A stretch of DNA of 64,000 nt. Source: Tranzscheliella williamsii (taxonomy: Eukaryota; Basidiomycota; Ustilaginomycetes; Ustilaginales; Ustilaginaceae). Shown piece by piece: positions 32,401 to 41,678 of this stretch. The notes under the pieces were generated by a model. That model searched no databases, was not told where the DNA came from, and was given only the letters and a program-made list of their open reading frames with translations. Position 1 is the first letter of the stretch; every line of letters begins with the position of its first letter. Made by a program: the position numbers and the translations under genes. The stretch spans positions 155,024 to 219,023 of the forward strand of contig JALBYF010000029.1 in NCBI GenBank assembly GCA_023212725.1, written 5' to 3'.

Positions 32401-33861
32401 GATAATGAACTGGCTCGTCTCCAAGGTCTTGCTGCCTTGCCTGGGACAAGGGGATAGCATATAGCGGTCCTTTTTTTCGCTAAGAACAGAGCTTGCAAAT
32501 TTGGCCGTCGGATTGGTCCTGTGGACAACAGCTGCACAATCCAAGGATGCAAAGTTCCATCGATGCTTGAGTTTCGAGAGCTGAGCGGAGGAATCAGCCG
32601 CAGTCACAGACGGCTTGCCGCTATTTGGCGGTGTCAGCTGCCTGGACGGTGGCCTCTCATCAGAAAACACAGGTGCTTGTGTAGGATCGAGTTTGATCCC
32701 GCTTTGGGACGGCGACCAGTCCGGAGACAGATTGTCACGCTGATCAGTTGACGCCCCGGCACGTGAAAGGATAGGAGTTGGCGCTGTGTGATCATGCTGA
32801 TCAGGCCTAGACCATACCATATCCGGGGCGGGTTGAATGTCGGCTTTCGGTCGATTTTGTTGCTCTTCCGTAACGATTGTCCGGCTTTGACCAGTGTAGG
32901 ACGTCTGCGACTGCATGGAGGTAGGGGCCCATGAAGAAGACGGAATAGAGCCGACAGCTTTCTGGGCTTCAACGTTTTCCAGATACCTCTGTTTCCATTC
33001 GCTAAAGCTGAGGAAAGCCTGCCCTTCGTGCTCGGCCGACCATGCGTCGTATTCCTCGAGATGCGAGTCTGTCTTCGGCGTAATTGATTCCGGTGATATC
33101 ATTCTCTCATTTTGGCCGCCAGGCGCCGATGGGCTGGAGAGTTGCTGGACTGTGTCAGGATCGGACTCTAAATGCGCTACCGTGGCCGTGGAAGGATGCC
33201 ACTCGTGTTGACCGTTCCTCTGTCTCCAAAAGCCCTCTTGGCCTGGGCCTGGATAGGACGTAGCGTTTGGATCTGAGGCGCTTTGCGTTGTGGCCGTCGA
33301 TGGGGTTTGATTTGACGAGATCGGTCCAGTCCCCTCGATCTGCTCCATAGAGGGCTGCGCAGGGCCGTCATTAGCTGCGGGGTCTCGGATTGTTACGGTG
33401 CCGGAAATGGCAAACGTCTTTGGTTGCTGGTGTGCAGAGGCATGTGCATCTCTGGCATGCTTGATCAGCGGCTCCGGCTCAGGGAGATCGCATATGAGGA
33501 GGTCGGAAGTGAGCTGAGGTAGATTGGAGGTGCGATCATCTGTTGCAGCCGGAGGCGAAGACGAAGCCGGCCATGGATTCTGGCAAATCTGGCCGATAAA
33601 GTCGGAAGTGCGCCTGCATCCTCGAGGGAGAGTGAGCCCCGCTTGCTGGGGTATCACAAGCGATCTGCCGCTTTCTGATGTGACGTCTTGGTACTTCTGG
33701 TGACCAGGACTAGGATGCGAGTCGGTATGCTGGCGTGTTTCAGAGTTGTCGGCTGCCTCTGCTGGGGCTGCCGGATCGCCGGGATCGAAGAGCGCAGCGG
33801 AGCACGCTAGCGCCAGTGTGAATGCAAGCAGACAAGATAGGTGGCAGCGCTTCGCCCGCAT
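29443..33861 (-). CDS. SLP1: SUN-domain membrane protein, Slp1/SUCO family
   Basis: This is a 1472-aa single-exon protein of the non-nuclear SUN group (yeast Slp1, animal SUCO/OPT), which acts in the ER with Emp65 to protect folding membrane and secretory proteins. Residues 1-23 are a signal peptide. A long Ser/Pro-rich lumenal segment leads to the SUN domain at about 430-585: it begins near HRWNFASLDCAAVVH, has the QFIIVELCEEIRIDTLVLANYEFFSS region (residues about 490-515), and ends at YYCPVSLLRVYG. A coiled-coil-like stretch precedes one transmembrane helix at about 955-975 (LVLLLVVFVFVGL), followed by a basic, disordered cytosolic tail of nearly 500 residues. The tail is much longer than in yeast Slp1 (587 aa in total). 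Classic nuclear-envelope SUN proteins have a C-terminal SUN domain, so they are excluded. Confidence 0.85.
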   Translation of the reverse strand: MRAKRCHLSCLLAFTLALACSAALFDPGDPAAPAEAADNSETRQHTDSHPSPGHQKYQDVTSESGRSLVIPQQAGLTLPRGCRRTSDFIGQICQNPWPASSSPPAATDDRTSNLPQLTSDLLICDLPEPEPLIKHARDAHASAHQQPKTFAISGTVTIRDPAANDGPAQPSMEQIEGTGPISSNQTPSTATTQSASDPNATSYPGPGQEGFWRQRNGQHEWHPSTATVAHLESDPDTVQQLSSPSAPGGQNERMISPESITPKTDSHLEEYDAWSAEHEGQAFLSFSEWKQRYLENVEAQKAVGSIPSSSWAPTSMQSQTSYTGQSRTIVTEEQQNRPKADIQPAPDMVWSRPDQHDHTAPTPILSRAGASTDQRDNLSPDWSPSQSGIKLDPTQAPVFSDERPPSRQLTPPNSGKPSVTAADSSAQLSKLKHRWNFASLDCAAVVHRTNPTAKFASSVLSEKKDRYMLSPCPRQGSKTLETSQFIIVELCEEIRIDTLVLANYEFFSSMFKKFKVTAARRLTGSDNDWTELGTFRARNVRGLQAFRIPPASRSEQFFRYLRIDFLEHFGSEYYCPVSLLRVYGLTEMEVFKREEFGEADPDEADMESESMHGGEAKGADADAFTGAQSEDNLKQASASRESMRVQEALLPAQDEDVWRKHEQLFQQKVRNQTLATSPLGTEFEENSSISRDVNEIPTVQNISETATATPSSQDTRPSPLYPREAELQKKCLVTYAPFRPLEKEHKCFEDEDDPFALLSPRESAGPPYRNGMLRYASRPAIANRTTNDEGRPSVGNLDGHVSSQQVLDMNNKRPPPQKATMPPPLNQAASGAGTESVYRAIHRRLSALESNATLSHSYIEHSGQLLREVFGRMEKRQEMRMSEMLRALNSSNWNQIESLKRRQHVDLQRAIFEFDVHRQQADSERLALLREVHLLAEEVLLEKRLSIAQLVLLLVVFVFVGLTRGSRPVPFLHSGIAKISRSAKRRSVAQDLISAPKVDAPKGDRIGSALPPDVTPRTDIGRGRPLPTSASANMPRLGSTNRTLGSDHVLKPNKSVTNSEPNSSARRRESLSDMPPGDQNIGLASPMQTPPKPPSSRHVSIAKSTRHKSRRDLLFNVLADREFKSRLTVLMDLLEAREHDAATSRRASKASATLKSLSLAQERSIAALLPESVVKPQSGTMSLQSLLDDGPDGRPAASSNPLRSSGRSVPLRMDREEQKSTSSPRNRSISASNYTRSQDDVNGMSSDWTERSETEEASEAGGAHSEQEVAGHSKSERAYSPTHGSNSLTGLTSDFPLDASSPVFERNAVQEPRATVSERTGPSSAVLASSDGHATSKHDAQPDEHERLEETLATSTPKIEVHSSESESEGGVWQRVLPRRMTNGSGSRRARVRTADGKLQRGFELQSTHSKDGAGDGEAGGSPRPRFQERASKPATPESIKRFWARSPSSPVADHPRQFRSGTPDTIRGGGR

Positions 33862-34593
33862 AGGTGCAGCTTTCCAGGCTTATCCAAGGAGCGCGAAGGG
33901 CATGACAGCTTCCAAGCCCTTCTCTGGCGTGGCCAATATTCGACCAATTTGGCAGAAGCCGAGGTGGATTGCGATAGTGCGGGGCCGCAAGGAGATGAGG
34001 TCGCCGTAGTATTGTCTATGTCAGTAGGATGGCTGGAGCCAGAACAAGAAGGGCGTGGTGGTGATCTTGCCAATAGTTAGCGGCGAGTGTGCTCATGGAA
34101 GCCCTCATATGTTATACGTGGAGGTGACTCTAAGAACTCCAAAACTCCATCTTAGAAATCCCAATAATTACAGCACCCGGCATCCACATATCACATCCCA
34201 TCTGTGGTCAATGAATACATGTCTTGAATCACATCGATCTCTAGATTCTCTCCAGTCACATTAATCCCTGCATTCTCTCCCGTCACATCAATCACATCTC
34301 CTTACTCTACCTACCATACAAAGCATTCACGAGTAGATAGACTGCCTGAGAGCGACGGGTCGTAGTTCAGTGGGCCTGGAGAAAAACTAAAGCAATAGAT
34401 CTGCGCACTGAGGACGTGTTTAGTTACCATCATCCTATATTAGTATCATTTACATGTATTCTACCGAAGACGCCGCTCGGAGCAAAGGTGACATTTTAGG
34501 TGCCAAAAGTAGCGAGCAATTCAAGAGAGGGAAAAGGGAGCTATGCGCTGCAGCCAGGCGAGCTGAGTCCGACCAAGCAGGAAACGATAGTCC
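33862..34593. other. Intergenic, SLP1 promoter / MFS 3' region
   Basis: No gene. The part from about 34110 to 34340 is A/T-richer and poor in CpG and carries a small direct repeat listed separately. Confidence 0.5.
34245..34293. repeat. Two-copy 22-nt direct repeat, period 27
   Basis: Copies at 34245-34266 and 34272-34293 share ATTCTCTCC-GTCACAT-AATC and differ at two positions. The function is unknown. Confidence 0.6.
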
Positions 34594-36387
34594 CTAGAGC
34601 TGGTGTGCTTCCTTGAGCTGGGCAGCGTCGACAGAGTCTTGCGAAGGGGAGATCTTTCGCATGCCCGACAGCTCGTCACTGACGCAGTTCTGCTTGTCGT
34701 TGAGCTTTCGGTTGTTCATCAGCAAGCCAAGAATAATGGGCGGGACGGAGAGGACGATGGCAATGATGAGTAGGGTGTGGACGTAGTCGTTGTAGGCGTT
34801 GATGATGCCTGTTCGCTCGGGCGTGCCCAGAGGGTAAGTTGTCAGGACCAAAGTGGGACCCGCATAAATCTGGGCTCGAGCGGTGGCGTCGAGCATGGGA
34901 AGGTATTTCTCGAGAAGCCCAGGTACCGTGTTGGTCTGTACGGCTCCAACAAGAGCAGAGCCGCATGCACCGCCAATCTCGGTGAGCAAGAGGAAATAGG
35001 CAGTGACAGTAGCCACATCTTGGTGTCGCACGCTGACCTGAGCGGCCACCTGGAGCGTAATACCGAGGAATCCGCCACCGAGGCCCTGCAGCACTTGGGG
35101 AAAGACGACCTGGACAGTTGTAGACAAGGCCGAGCGGTAGCGGATCATGAGTCCAATACCGACCATTCGAATGACAGCCCCCGAGATGAGCGTCCATTTG
35201 TAGTTTTTCGTGCCAAGCATGATAAAGCCAGCGGCAATGCCAAAGACGGTAAGTGCAAGTGACTGACAGTTAGAGAAATATCCGGCATCAATAAGGTCAA
35301 AGTCCTTGACGATCATCACCCAGGTGTAGGCGGGCGTCCAGGAAGCATAGAAGCTAAAGAAATCGAAAAAGCCGATAGCCGTAGCCATGTGGACATCCTT
35401 GTTCAGTCTCCAGCGTCGATTGAGGATCGGCATAGGCGCATAGCATTCCCAGATGACAAAGCAAACCAGCATGACACCGCCAATCACAAGCATAGCAATG
35501 ATCCATCCAGTCTGCCAGCCGTCGCGCTGCAGCTTGGCGAGGTTGATGGCCAGAAGGATAAGCAAGAAACCGACGCAGAGAAGGAAGAGGCCGAGCATGT
35601 CGGTGTCGATAAAGAACGACGTAACCGCGCGGAGGATTGGCATTTTCCTGTAAGGATGGACGGGGACGAGACCCTTGGCCTTAGCTCGCCTCTGGTTAAT
35701 GGTCAGTGCCAGGATGATGAAGAAAGCAGCAACGGGTGCGCAGATGCAAAAGAATCCAGGACCCCATCGCCAGGTGTTACCGTAAAGGAACGTGGCCTTA
35801 TTGTAGGTCGCAAGAGCATTCACGATTCGTGGCGCTACGGCAAAGTTGACTACGTAGGGGAGGCTGACAAGGCCAATCGAAGCGCCTCGCCACTTGGTCG
35901 AGATGTAGTCGGCGAGCACGATCTGTTGCATGATCTGGACACCGGTGTTGCCAATCGCGTAGAGAACGGTACCACCCGCCACATCACGCGTGTCCTGAGC
36001 GACGGCGATGACGATGAAGCCCAGGACCCAGAAGGCAACGGACAAAACGTAGGCCTGGGCTCGCCCGAAGACATCGGCAAACTTGGCGATAGGAAACTTG
36101 GCGACCGCAATCAAGACGGCTTGGACCACAGCAACGGTGGTGTATACGTTGTATTGGCCGAAATTGGTGGTGGCAGCCGTCTGCCAGGCATACATGGTGT
36201 TGTTGTCCAAACCGTAGATGTAAGCCACCATGGCAATACCGAGGATGCCAACCCAAAGCGTCCAGTCGGCAACACTGCGGCCGGCCTCGGCAGATAGGAC
36301 ACCGATCTGCTTTTCGTAAAGGTCGTCCTCGGATTCCAGCGAAGCATCCCTGCGGTCGACGTTCTCAACGTCGTGCGGCATAGGCAT
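34594..36387 (-). CDS. MFS siderophore-iron transporter (Sit1/Arn/MirB type)
   Basis: This is a 597-aa single-exon plasma-membrane transporter of the major facilitator superfamily, siderophore:proton symporter group with about 14 helices. After a charged N-terminal tail of about 40 residues, the family motif AYIYGLDNNTMYAWQTAAT lies in helix 1, followed by FPIAKFADVFGRAQAY (the MFS A-like loop), QQIVLADYISTKWRG and TWRWGPGFFCICAPVAAFF, all typical of Sit1/MirB proteins. The large loop between helices 13 and 14 (after GLLEKYLPMLDATARAQIYAG) is also characteristic. The C-terminal tail is hydrophilic. GATA elements of the (G/T)GATAA type upstream fit control by an iron-responsive GATA repressor. 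No siderophore synthetase is nearby. Which siderophore is carried cannot be told. Confidence 0.86.
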   Translation of the reverse strand: MPMPHDVENVDRRDASLESEDDLYEKQIGVLSAEAGRSVADWTLWVGILGIAMVAYIYGLDNNTMYAWQTAATTNFGQYNVYTTVAVVQAVLIAVAKFPIAKFADVFGRAQAYVLSVAFWVLGFIVIAVAQDTRDVAGGTVLYAIGNTGVQIMQQIVLADYISTKWRGASIGLVSLPYVVNFAVAPRIVNALATYNKATFLYGNTWRWGPGFFCICAPVAAFFIILALTINQRRAKAKGLVPVHPYRKMPILRAVTSFFIDTDMLGLFLLCVGFLLILLAINLAKLQRDGWQTGWIIAMLVIGGVMLVCFVIWECYAPMPILNRRWRLNKDVHMATAIGFFDFFSFYASWTPAYTWVMIVKDFDLIDAGYFSNCQSLALTVFGIAAGFIMLGTKNYKWTLISGAVIRMVGIGLMIRYRSALSTTVQVVFPQVLQGLGGGFLGITLQVAAQVSVRHQDVATVTAYFLLLTEIGGACGSALVGAVQTNTVPGLLEKYLPMLDATARAQIYAGPTLVLTTYPLGTPERTGIINAYNDYVHTLLIIAIVLSVPPIILGLLMNNRKLNDKQNCVSDELSGMRKISPSQDSVDAAQLKEAHQL

Positions 36388-37821
36388 GGTCGCGAGTTCA
36401 ATGTACGGATAATCGGTCAGGGTGGTGGAGCGGGGCTACGTCAGCAGTGGGCACCACAGCGCAGACGGACTAGGAGGAGCCGGAAGACGAGGAACAACAA
36501 GGCGTGGAGCGATAAGGAGGACGGAGGCAGGGGGGAACTCGTCAATTACTGGGCACTTTAATAGTCACGTTCGAATGCCCCCGAGACGAAGGAAGCAGGG
36601 ATGCGGTTCGCTTAAAAATTTGTCCACGAGGTGAGGGGGAGTGGAGATTGTGCACCGTCAGGGTGATGTACCTGCTTTCTGCAACGACGGATCCAGCCAC
36701 AGACAAGGTACGCTGCAGATGCCCAGTGATAATGTGATAACCCGGGGCCATTCGGGACGGTAAAGCTGTTCTTGCGCATGCCAGGTACGGGACTGGAAAG
36801 CGAGCCAGACCGCATTGCGCGATGAAAGAAGCCCAATCAGGAGCCGACGCGGCGAACCACAGCGCAACTGCTACAGACGTCGTGCGACAGAGAAAGGAGA
36901 GCGCCAGAACGTAGGATCGATCAAGGTGACTAGCTGGATTTCGTGCAAAGCGTCAGCCATGAAGCCCAAATGAAAGCATGACAGTAGCAGCCTGAGGGTC
37001 TCTAAGTCTATCGGATCAGATAAGCGGCAGAATTCTCGATTCTAAAAGGTTTCATGATGAAAATTCAAGGGCCGCTCCTTTGCCCACACCGACCAAGTCG
37101 AACCAATTGAAATGAAATGGTTTCGGAGCCACTCACGCTTGCATATACACATGGGTTGGGTGACTAGCCCGAGCGTTCTGCGCGTCTCCAAATACGAATT
37201 TTGCCAAGCCTGGCTGGAATTTCCAAGCTCCTATATCTGACTACTGCGAGCAAAGGGATCAGATAAAGAGTACGTCGTGAGAGCGAAATTTGTTCGAAAT
37301 CCGCGCCGTTCCTGCACGCTCGGACGGGTCGCGCAACCTATGACTGCAGCAAGCGCGGCGCGGACTAGAGGGAAGCGTCCCGCGCTTACGCAGACTGCTA
37401 AGGAGGTGTCACCTTCCTGCTGAAACCCGTGCCGAGAGAGTGTGTCAACGTTGATCTATGTCACATGTTCGAAGACTAGTATTCATAACATGGCGTGTCG
37501 ATGGCGCTTCACTCGAGCCATGCTTGGGCCCCCACATCGTCGTGAGTGTAGAAGCCTGGTGGCAGAAGCTTTGCCAGGCGAAGCTCTTGACGGAAGCTTC
37601 GGGCTGTTGTCTCCGTCGCTCCTCCCCGCGGCACAACAGCCAACGCGGCACACTGGGTCAATGGTGAAAAGCAGACGTTATGCCCATGCGGCAGATCCAG
37701 TTTGCATTCGTTGGAGAAGAGTGATTTTGCATTCGTTCGACAGAGTGATTTCGCATTGCTTCAGAAAAATACAACGGAGCCGGGCGGGTACAAGCCACCT
37801 GTGGTAGGAAAGGCGCGGGCT
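36388..37821. other. Intergenic, MFS promoter / CEF1 3' end
   Basis: A 1.4-kb stretch upstream of the transporter and downstream of CEF1 with no credible gene. It contains several GATA hexamers: GGATAA 36407-36412, TGATAA 36727-36732 and 36735-36740, AGATAA 37018-37023 and 37261-37266. Confidence 0.6.
36727..36740. promoter_or_regulatory. Tandem TGATAA GATA elements upstream of siderophore transporter
   Basis: Two TGATAA hexamers separated by two bases lie about 340 bp upstream of the transporter ATG. They match the (G/T)GATAA site of Urbs1-type GATA repressors known to control siderophore genes in smut fungi. Binding is inferred, not shown. Confidence 0.5.
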
Positions 37822-40275
37822 TCACTGTGCAAGCGCAGCTTCGTTGAGCGCCTCGGCATTGCGCATGTCGATCTGCACCTGTAACGCTTCGCACTCTTCC
37901 TGCAGCTGGTTCCTTTCGTCCTCGAGCTGCTTGTACCTGCTTTGCGCAAGACGCTCTTTGCTTTCCAGTCGATCCACCTCCTGCTTCAGCGACGCCAAGC
38001 GTTCCGCCTTGCCGCCTTCTTCCTCCCGGCGCAGTTGCTCAAAGGTGATGCGCGAAATGTCCGACTCCTGCAAAGTGGCAAACAGCTCTTTGATGCTCTG
38101 CGACAAAGCCACCGAGCGTGCTTGATACCCTCCTAGCAGCTTGCCGAGCATCTTTTCGCCCTTCGAAGACAGAGACGCCTTTTCAGACATCTTTGTGCGC
38201 GCTTCTTCCAGCGATAAAATCAGAGCGGCTTTGTCCGATTGTGGCTGTCGCCATGCTTTTTGCAAGCTCTCGTCAAGGCTGTGCATTAACCATTCGTCGT
38301 CTTCCAGCGCGGCCATGATCAGGCGCTTCACTGCTTCCCCAGAAGCTCCGGGGAAACCGACCTGGCTGGCCAATTCGAAGCCCATCAGCTTGCGTGCATC
38401 AGCCATCGCCGTGTCCGATACGGCCTCCAGTCGAATCGAGTCTGGATCGGGGTGCTTGCTTCCGGGGATCGGATGCATGTTCGCGTCGTGGTGCATGAGC
38501 AGGACCATTTCCTGAGCCACAAGCTTTTCCACGGTGCCTTCCGTTCCACTCCCTCTCAGCTTGCTCTCGACGAGTGGCAAGAGATCTTGTAGCTCGACAA
38601 CAGCAGGCCGAGGCAGATTCTTCTGAACAGCCTGGCTACGTCTAGCCAGTGCTTTGCGAGCTTCTTCTTCTTCCCTTTGCGCGATCCTTGCGTCCCTTTG
38701 CTCAGCGTCTTCGTCCATGGCCACAGCCGATACCGGGTCGCCAGACTCGGCGACGTCATCGCTCTGATCGTCATCGACTACGATTTCAAAGTCATTTTGA
38801 GGTGCCGGCAGAGCGGAAAGCCCCTGCTTCAACCTTTGCTGAGCAAACAGCCTGGCTTGTTTCAATTCCCGTGGGGTTCCTGACACGCTCCGGCTGTCCT
38901 CGCCCACATTGAGGCCGAGGTTGTCCCTCAGAGGAGTTCTCAGCGGAGTGAAACCTGGACCGGTACGCGATGCGGAACTTGCTTCGGCGCCCGAGACATC
39001 TGACCTGGCCGGTGTCAGCAAGGGGTTTGGTGTCGGTGCTAGGCCATGGCCAGGCCGGTCCGCATATTCGAGATCGGCATTCGCGTCGCCGAGTAAAGGC
39101 GTTTGTGCCTGTGTCATCAAGCGCAAGTTTCTGGCTTCGCGCATTACGGTATCATCCTTGGGTGCCGTTTGTGGCGTCCTTGCAGCCTTGGCGGCGTCAA
39201 GAGCAGAGTAGTCACCCAGAAGCCCTCCAGTAGCCTCATTTGCACCATCTTCAACAAGCGATCTGGCGCGCTCGCTTGCCTGTCCCAATTTAACGATTTC
39301 TTCTAGTTCACCTTCGTCGACTTGCGCCGCTGGTAGATTGAGTCTCCTCCTCTTGGAAATCTGCTCGGCTTCCTTGAGCTTGCGAATCTGTTCCTCGTTT
39401 CGGCTTGACATCGCCTGCTTTGCTTCTTTGGTTTTCTCCTCGGCTTCTCTCTGGCGCTTGCTTTTGTTCACGTCCTCTGGAGCGGCTCCATTGGAGTCAA
39501 GCGCCTTGAGTGTCTTGCCGATAGGGGCTTTGTATGCCTTGGACGCTTCTTCGGCGGTGTCGTAGAATCCAGGAGCAGGCTTCTTCTCAAACGGGATATC
39601 GGCATTGAAATCCATACCATCCTTGTTGGGCTTCTGCTTCATTGTGATACCGGCTGCCTTAAGTTCTCGACGTTTTTGAAGCGTAGCTAAGCGACGTGCC
39701 TCTTCCAATGCCCGCTCTCGCGCCTTTCTCTTGGCCTTTTTGCCTTGCGTATTGGCCAGACGCGCTCTTGCTTCCGACAACATTTCCTTCTCGTCCTCGT
39801 CCATATCGATCGGATCTGGCCGCGCGGGCTTCGTTTCTGGATCCGGGTCGATCTCGCCGGGACGGAGTCTCCTCACGTCGTCAGCGCTGGGAACGGTCTC
39901 GCCAGTACCTGTGAGACCTAGGGAGCTGCCGCTCGCCTGGTTCTCTTGGGCTTCAGCCTCGTCGAGCAGGCGCTGATATCTCTCCAGGCATTGATTGGCG
40001 GTCCTGCCTACTATGGGTGCGATCGTTCGCCACTGTGTTGGCATCAGCTTGGCGAGATGCAGAAGCTTCTCATCCTCCTCCTTCGACCACTCGGTCTTTT
40101 TGATCGATGGATCGAGCCACTCATACCATCTCGCCTTGCATTGTTTGGGCGTCTTTCGCACCAGGAGCGACGAGATTCGAGCCCACTGGTTCTTACCGTA
40201 CTTGGAGATGGCAACCTTGAGGATCTCATCTTCGGTGTTCTTCCACACACCTCCTTTGATGATGACGCGAACCAT
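37822..40275 (-). CDS. CEF1: Pre-mRNA splicing factor Cef1/Cdc5
   Basis: This is a core component of the spliceosomal NineTeen (Prp19) complex. It has 817 aa from ATG 40275 and no intron; the frame opens nine codons earlier but only with TTG. Two N-terminal Myb repeats occur at about 7-56 (IIKGGVWKNTEDEILKVAI) and 58-108 (KTEWSKEEDEKLLHLAKLM), the typical R2R3 of Cdc5. The conserved LARRYQ-like and KRKARERALEEARRLATLQKRRELKAAG region follows (residues about 170-220), then DFNADIPFEKKPAPGFYD, which is highly diagnostic. TP-rich sequence and coiled-coil segments make up the C-terminal half (ending in a helix rich in E, Q and L). Length is close to human CDC5L (802). Confidence 0.93.
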   Translation of the reverse strand: MVRVIIKGGVWKNTEDEILKVAISKYGKNQWARISSLLVRKTPKQCKARWYEWLDPSIKKTEWSKEEDEKLLHLAKLMPTQWRTIAPIVGRTANQCLERYQRLLDEAEAQENQASGSSLGLTGTGETVPSADDVRRLRPGEIDPDPETKPARPDPIDMDEDEKEMLSEARARLANTQGKKAKRKARERALEEARRLATLQKRRELKAAGITMKQKPNKDGMDFNADIPFEKKPAPGFYDTAEEASKAYKAPIGKTLKALDSNGAAPEDVNKSKRQREAEEKTKEAKQAMSSRNEEQIRKLKEAEQISKRRRLNLPAAQVDEGELEEIVKLGQASERARSLVEDGANEATGGLLGDYSALDAAKAARTPQTAPKDDTVMREARNLRLMTQAQTPLLGDANADLEYADRPGHGLAPTPNPLLTPARSDVSGAEASSASRTGPGFTPLRTPLRDNLGLNVGEDSRSVSGTPRELKQARLFAQQRLKQGLSALPAPQNDFEIVVDDDQSDDVAESGDPVSAVAMDEDAEQRDARIAQREEEEARKALARRSQAVQKNLPRPAVVELQDLLPLVESKLRGSGTEGTVEKLVAQEMVLLMHHDANMHPIPGSKHPDPDSIRLEAVSDTAMADARKLMGFELASQVGFPGASGEAVKRLIMAALEDDEWLMHSLDESLQKAWRQPQSDKAALILSLEEARTKMSEKASLSSKGEKMLGKLLGGYQARSVALSQSIKELFATLQESDISRITFEQLRREEEGGKAERLASLKQEVDRLESKERLAQSRYKQLEDERNQLQEECEALQVQIDMRNAEALNEAALAQ

Positions 40276-41678
40276 CCTGCGAAAGTAGAGGCGGCTCTCC
40301 AAGCTTTACGCAAGTGTCTGGATGTTTGCCCCGTCGCCCTACAGGACAGATGTGCCGTTGATCGCTTTGGTGAAGACAGGTGGGTAGGAAGCTAGCACCC
40401 GAAACAGCAAGTGGAGCGGACACTGTTAGAAATCTCGAATGATGAGGCCGAAAGAAGCAGACCCTTCGGTGCCAGTCACGTGATGATAGCTCACTCGTGC
40501 GGTAGCTCTTAGCAGCTGGAGTGAAATTCTGACGTGCTATTTTCAGCACCGAGCGTTTGAATGCAGCAATAGGCGACGCCCTGAGAGAGCGGCTTCGGAT
40601 CCGCAGATGCGCAGCAAGGCGTTCGCAAGCGCATGGACCCCATCAGTCGGGATCGCGCTCCTGTCGTGTTGGAGGCGCGAGACCGGCGGGCAGCGCAGCC
40701 AGTGGTCAGCAATTGATAGATCACCTTACGATCGCGTAGCCCGAGAAGGGAGCGCCTTACATGCCCCGATCTCGAGCCACAAAGGGGTCGGGTAAGGCGA
40801 GGTTTGCACGTTCAGAATGTGGCGGGAAGCGAGCTGGTGAGTCTGATCGCTGAGCCAAAGGGGTGACATCCCTCGAATTCCATACTAACGATGCGATTTT
40901 GTAGACGCGTCCTCCCGCTCAGAATTCTGAAAGCAACTCTGAAACTGACAAGCGCCTTGTGTTTGTAGTGATCGATACATATCTTTGCGACGCCTTGCAG
41001 CTTGATGAAGTTGCCATTACCTTCGCATCTGTAATCACAATTCCTTGGTTGGATAGGCTCAAACGCTTAGCTCGGCCGCCTCTCGCATACAACTGACTGT
41101 CGAACCGGAGTTGCTATTGGCAGCGTATTCCGGCGGTGGGCGCGCAGCTTCGCCTACTCATCATCCCGACCCCTTTGCAACTGGAGCGTCTCTTCGCCTT
41201 CTCCTACCCACCAAACGCCCCCACCACCAATCCACCACCGTCCATTTCCCCCATCGCCGTCTCACGCAACGTTTCGTTTCTCTCAAGCTTGAAGCTTTTG
41301 TTTCTTCTCCATCGTCGCCTGCAGACCACGTCCTTGCGCTCCCACCCGCTTCTCATTCTGTTCATCTTTGGCCCCCTGGATCTGACCAACAAGTCGAAGC
41401 TTGCATTTGATCGATCTTCATTTCAGTAACATCCATCGCGGTTTCATCTCTGGACATCTATCTCTTCCCCTGTACCCACTGAATCGACTGGCTCGATCTG
41501 GTGACAGATTCCCATCCTCGGCAATCCCTCCTCGAAGGAGGCTTTGTAGACGTCTAAGCCTAGTGGACTACCGCTGATCGATTAGTCCAATTCTTTGCTC
41601 TGGCAGCATAAGAAGAGCTCCGCACATCCTAGCGCTCTCATATCCTCTTTCTATTATATTGACGGCTACCCCTACATT
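40276..41678. other. Divergent promoter region, CEF1 / bZIP gene
   Basis: A 1.4-kb stretch with a CACGTGA E-box near 40478 on the CEF1 side. On the bZIP side an ATG-free, C/T-rich leader of about 670 bp precedes the start codon, with one tiny ORF (41005-41034) before it. Confidence 0.55.
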
